Source of the DNA: Hyaloperonospora brassicae
Taxonomy: Eukaryota > Oomycota > Peronosporomycetes > Peronosporales > Peronosporaceae
DNA length: 64,000 nucleotides
Assembly (NCBI GenBank): GCA_947650285.1
Contig: CANTFL010000028.1
Coordinates: forward strand, 1-64,000
Direction of reading: 5' to 3'
This document shows, in pieces, positions 25,092-37,042 of the stretch. Below the pieces are notes generated by a model. It worked only from the letters and a program-made list of their open reading frames with translations, was not told where the DNA came from and searched no databases. How positions within the stretch are numbered: the stretch's first letter is position 1; each line of letters starts with the position of its first letter. The position numbers and the translations under genes are program-made.

Positions 25092-25981
25092 GTTTGCAGC
25101 TGAGCTGCTGCTACTGCTGCTGCTCCCGTGTCGTTGAGGAAGTCGCTCATGTGAAGCTCAAGACGAAGACGGCCAAGGCGTCTAGAGAGTCCGCGTCGAT
25201 AACCCAATAGACAGGAGCTTGTGATGTGTATGCAGCATACCCGCTGTGCGTTGAGTTGAGTGATGGAACAGAGCCCATATGCTCCGAGTCGACGTTGCAC
25301 GGACGCAAGTGTGAGTCGAGACGCAGTGGGCGCACGATTGGCTCTCGTTGCTACCACAATGTGCAGCTGATTCACACGTGCGGGTCGATGGGAGCGATCT
25401 GCAACTGCAGTCAGCCGAGTGGCTGTCTTCGTGACGGCTGTGAGCTTTTGCAACGCGTTTTGCACACTGGGAACGAGTGCTCCGCGCCTCTCACATTCGC
25501 CGCCTGGCTGTCCATTGCTCGCATGGACCCACATTGGCTGCCGTGCAATTGCAGAATCTCAAACAGGCCTTGACTTCCCAAGGTGATCGAAGCCTCAACA
25601 ACGTACGCAGCAGTGCTCGCAACGCTCCTGAGACGCTGCTGCACCTGGCCGTGTTGTGGTAAGGCTACTAGGAAGAGCGACGGCTGCTGTGGCCGCTGGC
25701 ACTACTGCACCTGAGTGGTCTCAGCTTGTCAGCAACCAGCCCTCAATGTATCATGACGCTGGACGTTGTACTGCAGCTGAATGCGAGGAGACGTTCATAC
25801 CCACGTTGGTGCACCTGCAAGATGAGCACACGTCTCGGGTTGCGACGAAGACCAATGGCTACAGTCTGCCTCCTTGTCGTAATATTCCCAACGTCATTTT
25901 TCCATTCACTCGTTTCGCTAACTTTGTGGCCCCAATCGTCACACTTTGCACCACTCTGTCGCAAATCATTCAGTAGCTGCG
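25092..25981. other. Intergenic with QSOX promoter
   Basis: Frames of up to 148 codons on both strands overlap each other and look like GC-rich random openings. No family recognised. The last 100 bases hold the QSOX core promoter. Confidence 0.45.
25893..25907 (+). promoter_or_regulatory. Oomycete Inr/FPR-like core promoter of QSOX-1
   Basis: TCATTTTTCCATTCA about 75-90 bp upstream of the chosen ATG resembles the oomycete initiator plus flanking promoter region (TCATTYY followed by CAWTTT). Inferred from motif and position only. Confidence 0.4.
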
Positions 25982-27502
25982 ATGCCGTCGACACGAGCGC
26001 AGCGGCTTCTTCCTCTTCTATGGACAGCGTTTGCAGCGCTGCTGCTGTGCCCGTGCTCTGCCTTCTCGCTCTTCACGCACGACACGGGTCCTCTCTTCAC
26101 CACGTCGTTCCAAGTGCATTCGCTCAACGCGCAGAACTACGACACCACATTGAACGATACCACTACCACTGTCTGGCTCGTGGACTATTACGCGCCGTGG
26201 TGTCCCCACTGCCGCCAGTTTGCGCCCGAGTGGGAGAAAGTGGCGAGTGTGTATGCTGAGACGAGCAAAGTCCAAGTGGGCGCCGTGGATTGCACCAAGA
26301 ACAGCGAACTTTGCAATAAGGAGAACATTCGTGGATTCCCTGGCGTGAAGCTTCACCATGTGCCAGCCAGTGCAGAGGAGGCCTATATGATGCCAAGAGG
26401 TGCTGGTACTGCAAAGTCCGTGATTCAGTGGGCAGAAAAGCTCATGGAAGAGCATGGTGTCGAGTCAGGAATGGATGTGGAAAACTTGGCAGCTCACTTG
26501 TCGAATGTCCGAAAGAATGGCGCTATCGTAGTTGATGGAGACAAACAAAGGATGCAATACAGTGATCAGTCATTGGAAATGAAGTACGGGCGCTTGCATG
26601 ACGCAGGTATTGGCGCGGTGTCTACGTTTGAGAATGGCTTTTTCATGGGAGCCAATGTACTGGAAGGAGAGAGGTACGAGATGGCGTTAATGTGGATTAA
26701 GGCACTCGCGGCGTCGTTCCCTGGCAAAGCGAATCGACAGGTACTTGTAATGCTCGTGCATTCGATGATGACGAGCAAACGCTGGACGCATGACGAGTGG
26801 ACCGTGTTGCTAAGTGAGTGGCAGGAACTCACGAGTGACAAAACGTTTCCGGTGAATTTATTCGCGTCAAGTGAGCACAAGACGTGGGCGTTGTGCGAGA
26901 CATACACGTGCGGACTGTGGACACTGTTTCACAGCATGACAGTGAGTAAAGTAGAGATCACTGAGAATTCTTCTGAGGAGCCATGGAAGCCGAGTAAAAT
27001 TATGGCATCTATCAGACTGTACGTTGACAACTTTTTCGGCTGCGAAGAGTGTCGAGAGCATTTCATGCGCTTGAACCCAGCGAGTGTAATTGAAAAGCTC
27101 GGCGCTATGGACACAAAAGGACCCGATGCCGTGGTAATGTGGATATGGAAGATGCACAATATGGTGAATGAGAACGTAAAGAAAGACCAGTGGCCGTCAA
27201 AGAAGATGTGTCCAGTCTGCTACGTGGAAAATGGCGAGTCCATATCTCTAGACCCAGCGCGACTTCATGCTGATGAAATAGTGGCGTACGTTACAAGTGC
27301 GTACGGCCATGATGATGAGGAAATACGCGCCATGGACGCTGCACAAAACGGCAATATATTTGCGCTGCGGTCGTCGATGGATGTGTTCAGCTCGATGATG
27401 CTCGTATTGGTGCTGTTTGCGCTACTGGGTGTAGCCTTTGCAACAAGAAAACATCGCACTTCTTCTCACAGGACAATAGTGGCGCGAAGCCACATAGCGT
27501 AG
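25982..27502 (+). CDS. QSOX: Quiescin sulfhydryl oxidase, paralogue 1
   Basis: FAD-linked thiol oxidase that introduces disulfides into secreted proteins and passes electrons to O2. 506 residues, intronless. The start is the ATG at 25982 because a hydrophobic signal peptide follows (about residues 9-28). The thioredoxin domain carries YYAPWCPHCRQFAPEW (active-site Cys74 and Cys77), then VDCTKNSELC and a GFPGVKL cis-Pro loop. The Erv/ALR domain carries TCGLWTLFH (about residue 310), FFGCEEC (Cys354/Cys357, FAD-proximal pair), WKMHNMVN (flavin-contacting His and Asn) and CPVCY (Cys410/Cys413). A C-terminal hydrophobic helix (about residues 464-482) precedes a basic tail, predicting a Golgi or plasma-membrane anchored form. 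All catalytic cysteines are present. A paralogue in opposite orientation lies at 38545-40014. Confidence 0.93.
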   Translation: MPSTRAQRLLPLLWTAFAALLLCPCSAFSLFTHDTGPLFTTSFQVHSLNAQNYDTTLNDTTTTVWLVDYYAPWCPHCRQFAPEWEKVASVYAETSKVQVGAVDCTKNSELCNKENIRGFPGVKLHHVPASAEEAYMMPRGAGTAKSVIQWAEKLMEEHGVESGMDVENLAAHLSNVRKNGAIVVDGDKQRMQYSDQSLEMKYGRLHDAGIGAVSTFENGFFMGANVLEGERYEMALMWIKALAASFPGKANRQVLVMLVHSMMTSKRWTHDEWTVLLSEWQELTSDKTFPVNLFASSEHKTWALCETYTCGLWTLFHSMTVSKVEITENSSEEPWKPSKIMASIRLYVDNFFGCEECREHFMRLNPASVIEKLGAMDTKGPDAVVMWIWKMHNMVNENVKKDQWPSKKMCPVCYVENGESISLDPARLHADEIVAYVTSAYGHDDEEIRAMDAAQNGNIFALRSSMDVFSSMMLVLVLFALLGVAFATRKHRTSSHRTIVARSHIA

Positions 27503-28309
27503 ACGCACAGTCGGTGAACGCGAGCATTCCCATCATACGTGTAGCTCGGTCCGATTGTGTTCGGTCAGACGTGTTGGATTCTGCGAATTGAGACTGCACT
27601 GTGATGTAGTCTCCAAGATGTACTGCGCTCTGTACACCATGACCGTTCTTGAGCCGCCGGATGTCACACGTGACAGCCGCGACCGCGTCATTGCATCCGA
27701 CAGAGCACCTCAGTTCACGCATCGGTGGTGACAACTAACGCTGATGCGCACGTCAAAAGGGATAAGCGCGAACTTTGGACTTGCTGCGGTGACTGACATG
27801 GCAGCAGATTGACGAAGAACGAAGTATAGATGACAACGTCGCGAGGAATCGCCGTGGTTATGAGATTGGATCATATGCGTTGTAAAATAATGGCAGCAAT
27901 AGGTAGCCATATGACGCTGCGACGATGTACTGAACAAGTCGTTGTTGTCGCAGACAACCAAATGGCACTCGTCGGATTTATCAAGACCGAAAAAAGATGC
28001 GAACAAGTCGACCAGGACGCATTGTTGACTCGGAGACGACAACGAGGACCCCGTTCATGGTTAGAGGAAAAAAGGAAGCGTACAGATAGTAGACGTGCAC
28101 GTGTCCATGTGTCTTGTGTTTCGTATGGGACGCATAATGAAGGAATACGTTGTCTGGTACAAAAGCCGAATTCAGCCATCAGATTCACCTTTTGTCACTT
28201 CAGACATCAATTCGAACTTCCAGCCTTCCTCGAGACGAATCTCAGCAGCGACTTTTGAACTTAATCGCTCTTTGACAATTCGCGCACCTTAATCTCTTCC
28301 AAAGTAACA
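27503..28309. other. Intergenic, no gene recognised
   Basis: Overlapping frames on both strands (142 codons plus at 27830-28258, 110 codons minus at 27710-28042). None has a family motif. It includes the promoter of the aminotransferase-like gene. Confidence 0.45.
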
Positions 28310-29373
28310 ATGACAACGCCAAAGAAGCTGCTCGTAGCGGCAGCCAAGAACGGTCTGGCCATTCCCTGCGATGTCGATGCCACGGCGTTCTTACTAGCGC
28401 ATCCTCGTGGCGCATACACAGCCGCCCGCACCGTGCATCAGACGCGTATTTTCGACTACGAGGCGCATATCCGTCGCTTAGGTTTGTCCTACACATTAAT
28501 ATCTATAAACATATTCTAAATATCCGAGTGATTCTGCATTTGAGTATTTATAGTATGTATTTCATAAAATTTCGGAAAAATATACTGACTGACACATTGT
28601 TTTCTGTTGCGATACCAGTGGAGTCGACCATTGAGATGCAGAAACACAAGCAGGTGCTGCTTCCTAGTGCTGTCGAGAGGGAGTTGAGACCAAGGACCGA
28701 GGCGACAATGATGGCAGCCATGGAGGCGTTCACGAACCTATACGAAGTGCACGAAGATCAGGAGTACAAGATCAATGTGCTCGTGTGTCCTGCTGAAGGT
28801 GACCCCGTAGATGGAGAGGTGCTGTGCAAAACCGACGTCTTGTGCCACGTGGGGCTCTTACCGCCGCTACGTAATGAGATGGTGAAGCTAGAGGTGGCAG
28901 GTCTGCCCCGTCATAATGCTATCGTCAAAGATTCGGCATGGATAAAGGAGCGGAAAGCCATTTATGACAGGATGGCACCGGATACGGAGGAGGTGATCCT
29001 CATGGACCCTACAACGAGATGTTTGTTTGAAGGGTCTCAGACCAACTTTTACACAATCCAAGATGGGGTGGTGTTGACAGCGGAGGAAGGGATTTTGAAA
29101 GGCACCGTGAGGTCTATCGTACTGGACGCTTGTGCAGAGAGTGACATTCCTGTGGATTTTACGCCTCCATCCTTAGACAGCGTCGCAAAGTGGCAAGGCT
29201 GCTTCATCTCAAGCACGTCGAGGTTGGTTTTGGGTGCAAAAGTGTTGCAGTACGAACAACCCGATACGAAGAGTGCGTGCACGCGAGAGTTCAGCCCGCA
29301 CCCTATCTTGGACCAAATCACGACTGCTGTTCGCGACATGGTGACGAAGAAAAGCACGAAAGTGTTCAAGTGA
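28310..29373 (+). CDS. Class IV PLP-dependent aminotransferase-like protein (2 exons)
   Basis: Fold-type IV PLP enzyme related to branched-chain/D-amino-acid aminotransferases and aminodeoxychorismate lyase. Exon 1 is 28310-28481 and exon 2 is 28619-29373, with a 137-nt AT-rich intron (GTTTGT...ATACCAG, phase 1) and a 308-residue product. The second half shows the family pattern: EEVILMDPTTRCLFEGSQTN (the E.x3.tN cofactor region), GVVLTAEEGILKGTVRSIVL (PLP-phosphate-binding Gly-Thr) and a late CFISSTSRLVLGAKVL strand. The candidate catalytic lysine lies in SAWIKERKAIYD. It resembles the short class IV-like proteins of plants and oomycetes more than true BCATs, so the substrate is uncertain. 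No targeting peptide was seen. Confidence 0.85.
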
Positions 29374-32300
29374 TCGAATCGTGGCCAGTGTTGCGTCCTT
29401 CCGCTAGCGACTGATCTAGTGACGCCAACAGGCTGTTTAGCATGATGTGTCGTTTACAAGTTGAAGGTATATAGTACATCTTGCTCGTATATATCTGGTA
29501 GACTTTTGCCTTGCTTCCCACTAGACCCATGCCAAGACATGAGCATCTTCTACGCCACCGCACTATATTTCACTGCAAATGGCACAGTCCAACAGCGTTC
29601 AGGCTTCAGCTCCGGTTGGATGTGTGTGTCCACGAAGGAGCTTTTATGCCCATACGCGGTATTTCAGGCAATAGTGAGCCAACCCACCTTACTTTGAAAA
29701 GCACCGTTTGGCAGCAACAAATGGAAATCAGCTCACCTTCTAACAAAAGATGGGCACAAGCCTTGTGAAGGCGATTAACGTCGCAGCACTTTGTGCTGTA
29801 GTTTGTTAGAGGATTAGAAAAAAGTGCACTCGGTCATCACGAGCATAGAGCACGCACGCACCAGAAGATGAGAGGACACAAAAGTGCACGAGTGATGTAC
29901 GACCGAGTATGCACATGCCCTGATAGCAATTAGAATACGATGAATCCTTTGACGATGTTTTGTGAAAGTGCTGTAGCAGATATACAAAAAGCATGTCCGG
30001 CGAAGTGAGGAGTCCGGATCAGTCTTTTATCTTCATTGATCACATCAGTGTACAACATCGACGTTGCTGACACGCCGGTACCTTTGTCACAGGGTATGTG
30101 AACTCTACCATAGAGAGCATCATACTTCGATATCCTCGCAGGTAGAGTGACTGTGTAAGTATGTATGGAGCAATGATGTATCAGTGTATTGTATCTTATG
30201 TTCGATGTTTATCAAGATGACCGAGCTGCCACGCTTATGTGCGGTATGCCCTCCACTACAGATCACAAAGTTGCGTCTATCTTCATAGCATCCATAATAC
30301 AATATATCTGGATCAACGCCTACATCGCTACCGCCATTAGCAGCTTCTTCTTTTTGTAAGGACCACACCATCGTATCAGCATTGCGTGTTGGCGGCGCGC
30401 AACTCGCCTTAAGTATCGGCAAGCATCCGCGTGACTACCAGCAATAGTATACGAGAACTTCGATCAGATAGCCACCATCTTGTCTCGTCTTGATTATGCT
30501 TGCCTATCTGTCGTCTCATGCTGTCTCGGCCGTACCACAACATATCTTATACAGCATTTGCACGCGCCATTTTGACACCACAGTCTCATCTCATTAACCT
30601 TAATCAATACCGACAAGACATAAGCTGCACGTTACTACAATTTAACGCATACGATCTGAATAAAAGCGGCAAATTCATTGTGGCCTTACAATCGAACGAC
30701 GAACAGCGCTATCAGGCTACGCTCGAGTCGTCCTTCGTGCAAGACGGCTGCTAGCAATTCAGGTACATAGGTTTCTGATTAATGAAACAAGAGAGGGAAT
30801 GAAGCAGATATATGTAGAAGAACATGAATATGATCTCAGGCATGTATATATTCTGTTGCATTGTACACATCAGTGGAGTGTTTTTTTCCTTTCGATTGTT
30901 TGGTGTAAGTTTATTTTCGCGATTATCTTGCAATTTCATTTATCCCTTCATTCAACGAACTTTACACTGCATTTTGCATTCAGAGCTAAATGAAGTCATA
31001 AGGCCACGGCTCTTCGTTTCTACGCAGGGGTTGTCAGAATCTGCATCGTCTTTGACAGTAAGGAGCTGTAGTAGCTCTAACTGGTCTTTCCAGTTTCGAA
31101 ATGCTCGTGGAACTGGCTTCGCCTTCTTTTTCATGCATAGCAGAAGGCAATGAAATGGATGTTGAATCCTGTTACTTCATACATGAAGCAACGATAAGCC
31201 GTTGTTGCTTGCCTATACGTATCGCATACAAGCGCAATACGGTAATACTTAGGCGCAAGCCGAAGACTTCCGGTGTAAATGAACAACAAGGTAATTGTTC
31301 CATCTCATCGCGTATGTGATAGGGCGCAAAAATCAGATGTTCTCAAATCATTGAATAAAGCTTGAACCGGTGTCATCTCATTTAGCATATCCTCCCGTAC
31401 TTTTGCACGCCCACTGGACAATGCAGTTCAACCCGCTAGGGCGGATCTTCATCGGCCTTCCAAATAGCTGGAGCAGTCCTTCGTGGATTTGAACCTGCCA
31501 AGGTCATGTGGCTGCGATCTCAAGACGTGCCCGCCAGTCAGCCACCGGCGAGCCGAGTGGCCAGATGGGTAACGTATACTGGCTCACGGTTGTGGCTGCA
31601 CTTCAGCTCGTTTGGCTTCTAGTAACGTCACGTTTTGAGGACATTCACGTTCAGGGAGATAGGGAAGTCCACTCGGTGTTGTCAAATTTGATGTCGGCGC
31701 AACTTACAAGCTTCTGCACATACACGGCATCCCGGTCACATCGTATGCAGACCATCATCTTTCCTTACAGTGAAGATTTTAGCGAAACAGCGTAATATTT
31801 TGGCCGGGTGAAAACGTCTGGATCGCATGTCTAGCTGCTGCCGACTGAAAGGTCAAATTTTACAGGCGGAAGCATTGTGCGGTGTGGTTATTGTGAGGGA
31901 CGAGGATGGTGTGCACATCGGGATAGCAGGAAGGGTGTGGATGTAAGGGCAATAGCGTGTGATCATACGAGGCCCCATAATGATGTAGTTCTGCATGCAT
32001 GTACCGCAACAATACGATAAGCTCAGCGTCTGCTATATGTACAAACGCTCGTCCATTGAGTCCACAACTACTTTTGGGGAGCACTGCACGAGTAACGATT
32101 GGTACTGCCACTTTGTCGTCATTCGTGCTTCATGTCGTATCCACGACGTGCTGTGTCGATGATATAGCCCAATCGGATGGACGACAGCTTCATACCAATG
32201 AGTTGACACGACAGGCTATCGTACTTGTACTTATCGGCACATTCCTGCCAGGCGGCAGTGGCTTTAAGCAGCGTCATAGTTTTGTTGAATCATATTCTCG

Positions 32301-35300
32301 GATCGCATCTCCATTTACAGGTACAAACTTCGCATTCACAAAGTGCTCTCGTGGTCTTTCGTGATCAGATTTAGAACCAGGAGAAGGAACAAGTTTAGCG
32401 AGCAAGATTAAGGAAACCGAGTGCTGCAGCAGCATCAACGACTATCGAACAACGATGCCAGATGCAATAATGAGTCTGGCTACCCCCACGCCATTCCTGA
32501 AACTGCAGTATTGAACGAGTTGACGCGACAAAAGCAGGAGTAATCAATCAGTCGGCCAATGTTTTACTGTCAGAAGTTCACATGTGCTTCCCGAAAAGAT
32601 GTAAAAGTTTCGAACTCCCCCAGCCAATCTTTGCATGGTCTATTTGATGGAGCGTCAACCGAGAGAGACACATGCAGTTACTAGCGAAGGCGGTGCGAGA
32701 CGGATTATAACTTGCGGCTAGAAAGCTGCATGATCGTTGGGCCAAGTGAGACGAAGCGTTTCACTACGATTTGATGATAGCAGGCACACGGTTGTGGGTG
32801 GGGTGGGGTTGCTGGGTCGCGTATGCATACACTCAAGCGGCGTCGTCATCAAAACGCGGTAACGCCTGGCTTGACGATGGGGCCGCAACCCGATCGCCAC
32901 TACTTCATGCAGTTTTTGCAGCCTTGTCGTGCAAGCGCACCGACTGACGAACAGCCGTCTTTCCTCACACCAATGACCGCACCTTGCGCTCTTCAATCAC
33001 GAGCTGGTCTCCGAACAATTGGCGTGGAATCGAGGGGGGGAGGTGCTTGCAGATAGGTTCCTTGTATGCCGTTTTCGATAGACGTGTCGCCATATTATAC
33101 ACCTGGCATAGCCATTCATCGCAAACGGTTCGGTACATTGTTTTTTTCTGATGCAGATGTCGCTCGGAAATGCATCTGCCTCGTTGCGTGTTACTCCTGT
33201 TAGATGAGAAGAGACACTGACAGAATAGACAGACGCATCAGTAACTAGAGAGAGCCACAACAGTATTGTCACTCTTAACCCGCTGGCTCTCCTGCGACAC
33301 AGAAGAGCGGGCGAGAAACAGCTTCTCTCTCTACCGTTACAGTGGTCCGATTTCTCAAATGCCCTCAGCCACTCGTGTACTTCAAGAGATGGGCCCTTCA
33401 TACATGAAGACTTTGCCTCACCGACTACCGATTTGTCATGGCTTCTCAACCAATTTGGTTACTGAACGGAGACTGAGACTGATGCCAATTTCCCCATCGC
33501 TGTCATGCTGTTGTTTCTTCGTCAAGACCGCACGAAGCTGTAGAGAACGATGACGAGTTGAACTTTCACAACCTCTTCTTCTGTGGATGCACACTCCTGC
33601 TTATGCACGCTCTGCTTCCGCTGGATCTGCATCGTGAGTACACAGAAGGAGCAAAGAATATACTATATCCTTCCCTATTCCAAAGTACAGTGCAAGACCA
33701 GTGGCATCAGGATACCGAGAACAAGTGCTCGATATTGACCGCACCCGGAGATGTTGCTCCAGCGCCAATCGAAGAGGTGCCGATGCCGATCTCCCGACTT
33801 GGATACCAATCTGCACGAGTACTCGTCAGCCGAAATCATCATCAAAAGGTGTAGTCGGTGCTGTTTCTCGGTGGTGGCGGAGCTAGAGGCAACCGTGGAC
33901 CGGGCGAATCCGGTTCGGCGATCTTTCCTTTGGGTGCTGGCGAAAATTCCACCGTGTAATGCACTGGACAGCCAGTGTTTCGTATGCAGCAAAGCCCACC
34001 ACGGACACCTACGCGGGTTTCAGAGGGTTACTAGTGGGACAGCGCAGTGCGCTGATTCAACACATGATACGACGCAACCCACTTACATCATCATCACACT
34101 TCCGCGACGCCACACTATCGCTGATACGCTCGACGTCGTGCATTCGCACACCATCTACGCGAGTCCCAATACAATAGCAGTCACCTTGGTCTGTATCGCT
34201 ATGGACGCCACGAAACGTCTTCACGTCTTCAGGTATCAGCGACGGACTTCGCGCAGTTGATACCTACTGAGAAAGTGGTTCTGGAATTTCTCATGGGACA
34301 CACATCAGTCACTGAAATTCCATCCATGCGGCTCCTTCGACTGCGGACGAAACCAGAGAAACAAACTTGGACATAGGTTTGCTACTGAAGGCAGCGCCTT
34401 TGGAGTTAGCCCACTACCACGAGATGGGTAGGCTCCTGGCGGTTGGATTCGGGCGAGTCGTTCGATCACCAAGAGGACTGACAATAAACTACATATAACA
34501 ACAGCACGTGCCTCTTGCCCGTCGAGGTCGTTCTCTCGTCCTGGATCGTACACTCGTTTCTTCTGGAACAGTACAGATCGAAACAACGACCGGTAGCTTC
34601 ACAGTAGCTCATCCACGCGTGGCTGCTCTCCGTGGCAGCCTGTCTCGATATCTTGAGAGTTGGGCCGGTGACGTTGCCATCGATTCGTACCCCCCCCTCA
34701 TCATGAGAGCCACGTCCGTACCCGAGTCTAGTGAGCTCTTCTGCCCTCCGAGCAAAGTGGATGGCTGTTGGTCGGAAGAGGTACTTGAGCAGTTGATGTA
34801 TAGGCGTTAAGCGTCGTAGTCACCGAACAAGTTGTTCGCCCACATACACCGCGTAGACATGCGACCTCCACGTCCACTCGATGCTTTCCAATCAAACGGC
34901 CGCGCGACGTCACTCACTCATTACTCACTTGACGACAACGTCTCAACTCACTTCGTCAATCGATTGAAGTTACCTGTCGCTGCACGGGACGACGTCTCAA
35001 CAGCGCCTTCGGATCAACGAAGCGATAGGCGCTGTAACGCAAGACAACGTGCGTGAGTGTGGAGTTTCTCAAGACGCTGTCTGTCTGAGGCACAAACGAC
35101 GTCAAATCGTACGGACGGAGGCGCTATGAACACGCGCCATGTTGTTTTCCGCTGTCGTATGGTGACGAGCCTCACTTTGTTAGCAGCAGAGCGTGCGATC
35201 TATCGTTTGTACGTACTGTCGCTGACCAAGTGGTATCAATGCAACGAGTGCGTCGTGACTGTGTCCGGTTCTCCAGTGACTGACTATACATGTGCGACTC

Positions 35301-35671
35301 TGCTAGCGTAGAGTTCTACTAACGCAGCAGGTTGTTCGCTCTTTGTTGGTAGCGCTCTGGCCCGTGTCGACTATGGATGAACGATGCACTGTCTGGCAAC
35401 CAGTTGCTCACGACGCCTCGTGCGAGAGAGTGGAGCGAGAGAGTCGGAACGCCTTGGCGATACTGGCAGGTCCATTGGGATTTGTCTCGATACCAACCAC
35501 TAGATACAGGACTGCACAGCAACTCGTGCACGCAACTGTTACGAGGGAATGAACGACAAAGTGCCGCCGATCGCAGGGCGTCGACCGGATGGAACACAAC
35601 AAACGAGTTCTTCGCACGTCGGATCTTCACTTTCCAACGCACCCACTTGCGCGCCGAAGCCCCACTTGACA
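29374..35671. other. Long intergenic stretch, probably decayed repeats
   Basis: About 6.3 kb with only broken frames. Largest are 33751-34260 (+, 169 codons), 35319-35864 (-, 181 codons, mostly antisense to the effector start) and 32997-33449 (-, 150 codons). No recognised domains. A possible tRNA-derived SINE head lies at 31475-31550. Confidence 0.45.
31475..31550 (-). repeat. tRNA-like (SINE-type) Pol III promoter remnant
   Basis: On the minus strand a box A-like TGGCTGACTGGC (31533-31544) is followed about 50 nt later by a perfect box B-type GGTTCAAATCC (31485-31495). The acceptor and T stems do not pair, so it is not a functional tRNA. A tRNA-derived SINE or tRNA pseudogene fits better. 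tRNA-related SINEs are known from Phytophthora. Confidence 0.4.
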
Positions 35672-37042
35672 ATGCGTCTCTATGGTGTCGTACTCCTGCC
35701 ATGTGCGGCGTACCTGACGTGCACGACCGGATCCGCTGGAGCCCCCACTTCCCCGCAGAGCACGAGCAACTACTTGGCCGAGGAACTGACCGATGTCCAT
35801 CACGACACCACCAAGCGGACATTACGGGCCGCCAACGCTTCTTCGGGCGCTGAAGAACGGGCACTCGACTTCAGCCGATTGACGGAAGGCCTTCAGTCGC
35901 TCGGGGCAAAGCCCGCCAGCTTGGTCAAAGCAAACAAGTGGCATTTCCAAGGAACCACCGGCGAGGAAGCGCTCGCAAAGCTGCACGGAAGCAATCTGGC
36001 TGGAAAGCTTTCGGCACCCTCCGCTCGTGTGGAAGAAAACGTCGCAGGCCTTCAAAAGCTCTGGAATGGATTGAGCGAAACGGACATGAAGGCACTCATG
36101 AAACTGTTTTCGATACAAAAGCAAAAGGACCCGACCGGCAGCCCATTGATGTTTGATGCGCTTTCACTTTACTACGGAGAGATGAGCGTAGCAAAGATGC
36201 TCGTTACTGCTCGGTCCGCTGGTGGGTTTCGGGGCAAAGCTGCTGCCGAATTGCTCAAGCAGAAAGCGTGGGACTTGGTGCATCGCGACACAAGCCTTGA
36301 AAAGTTCTTTGTCACGTACGCTGTCAAAAGCGACAACACCTTTACCACTGAAGCGTGGAAACTGGATCTGCTGGCCGGCTACCTCAAAGCAAACAACCAG
36401 TACCGGCATCGAAAAGTCGAGCTGCTTGATGCGCTAGTCACTGGCTACGGCGGAGTGGACCAGCTGGCTCCTGTTCTAATGAAACACGGTCCCGAGAACC
36501 TCATAGCAAGCAAGTTCTTCACGGAAATCATCAAAAAATGGTACAAGCAGTCGCTGTCGGCCGAACAAGTTTTGGCGGCGCTGAAACTTCCCAGGGCCGA
36601 CAATGCCTTTGACAAGGTGTACGTGAAAATTGTGGACGCTTTTGTCGACAAATGGCGACAGCAAAACGCGGCAGTGAAAGACGTCGACTACGTTAAGAAA
36701 CTCGTGGTTTCCCATGCTGATGATGAACTTGCTGTCATCACAGCGAAAGCACGCGCTGCAGACAGCGATGAACAGGTGACTACAACCGTCCAGGAAGTTG
36801 AAAAACAGCTACTTGCGCGGGCGCGGGAGAAGGAAGATGGCAAAACGATTGACGCGAACAAGATCGTTGAACTCGCAGGTCCATTGAATGGGAACCAGAT
36901 GGGGTACCTCCAGTCGATACTTTTCCGATACAATAAGATCAAGGGCTCCCAAGCGGCAGCGGTACGCAAGAAGGAACGAAAAGCACTGTCAGAGCGAGAG
37001 AGAGAAAACGCTCTGTTACTGCAGCGTTACCTTAATTATTAA
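35672..37042 (+). CDS. RxLR-EER secreted effector, WY-type
   Basis: Predicted host-translocated effector of a plant-pathogenic oomycete. 456 residues, intronless. The ATG at 35672 is chosen over an upstream in-frame ATG at 35549 because it begins a clean signal peptide (hydrophobic residues 5-19, cleavage near residue 24). The motifs sit at canonical spacing: RTLR at 49-52 and EER at 61-63. The rest is all-alpha, Lys/Ala/Leu-rich and lacks cysteine. It holds repeated Trp/Tyr/Leu-spaced helices typical of WY/LWY folds (LQKLWNGLSETDMKALMKLF, EAWKLDLLAGYLKANNQY, IIKKWYKQSLSAEQVLAAL) and a basic tail RKKERK that could act in nuclear targeting. The host target cannot be read from sequence. It lies between the two QSOX paralogues. 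Confidence 0.93.
   Translation: MRLYGVVLLPCAAYLTCTTGSAGAPTSPQSTSNYLAEELTDVHHDTTKRTLRAANASSGAEERALDFSRLTEGLQSLGAKPASLVKANKWHFQGTTGEEALAKLHGSNLAGKLSAPSARVEENVAGLQKLWNGLSETDMKALMKLFSIQKQKDPTGSPLMFDALSLYYGEMSVAKMLVTARSAGGFRGKAAAELLKQKAWDLVHRDTSLEKFFVTYAVKSDNTFTTEAWKLDLLAGYLKANNQYRHRKVELLDALVTGYGGVDQLAPVLMKHGPENLIASKFFTEIIKKWYKQSLSAEQVLAALKLPRADNAFDKVYVKIVDAFVDKWRQQNAAVKDVDYVKKLVVSHADDELAVITAKARAADSDEQVTTTVQEVEKQLLARAREKEDGKTIDANKIVELAGPLNGNQMGYLQSILFRYNKIKGSQAAAVRKKERKALSERERENALLLQRYLNY

Noticed and set aside
25088..25534. 148-codon minus-strand frame downstream of SEC61 gamma
   Set aside because: Overlaps several similar-sized frames on the other strand; no motif or conserved pattern.
31475..31550. 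Functional tRNA gene
   Set aside because: Box B is good, but the T stem and acceptor stem do not pair.
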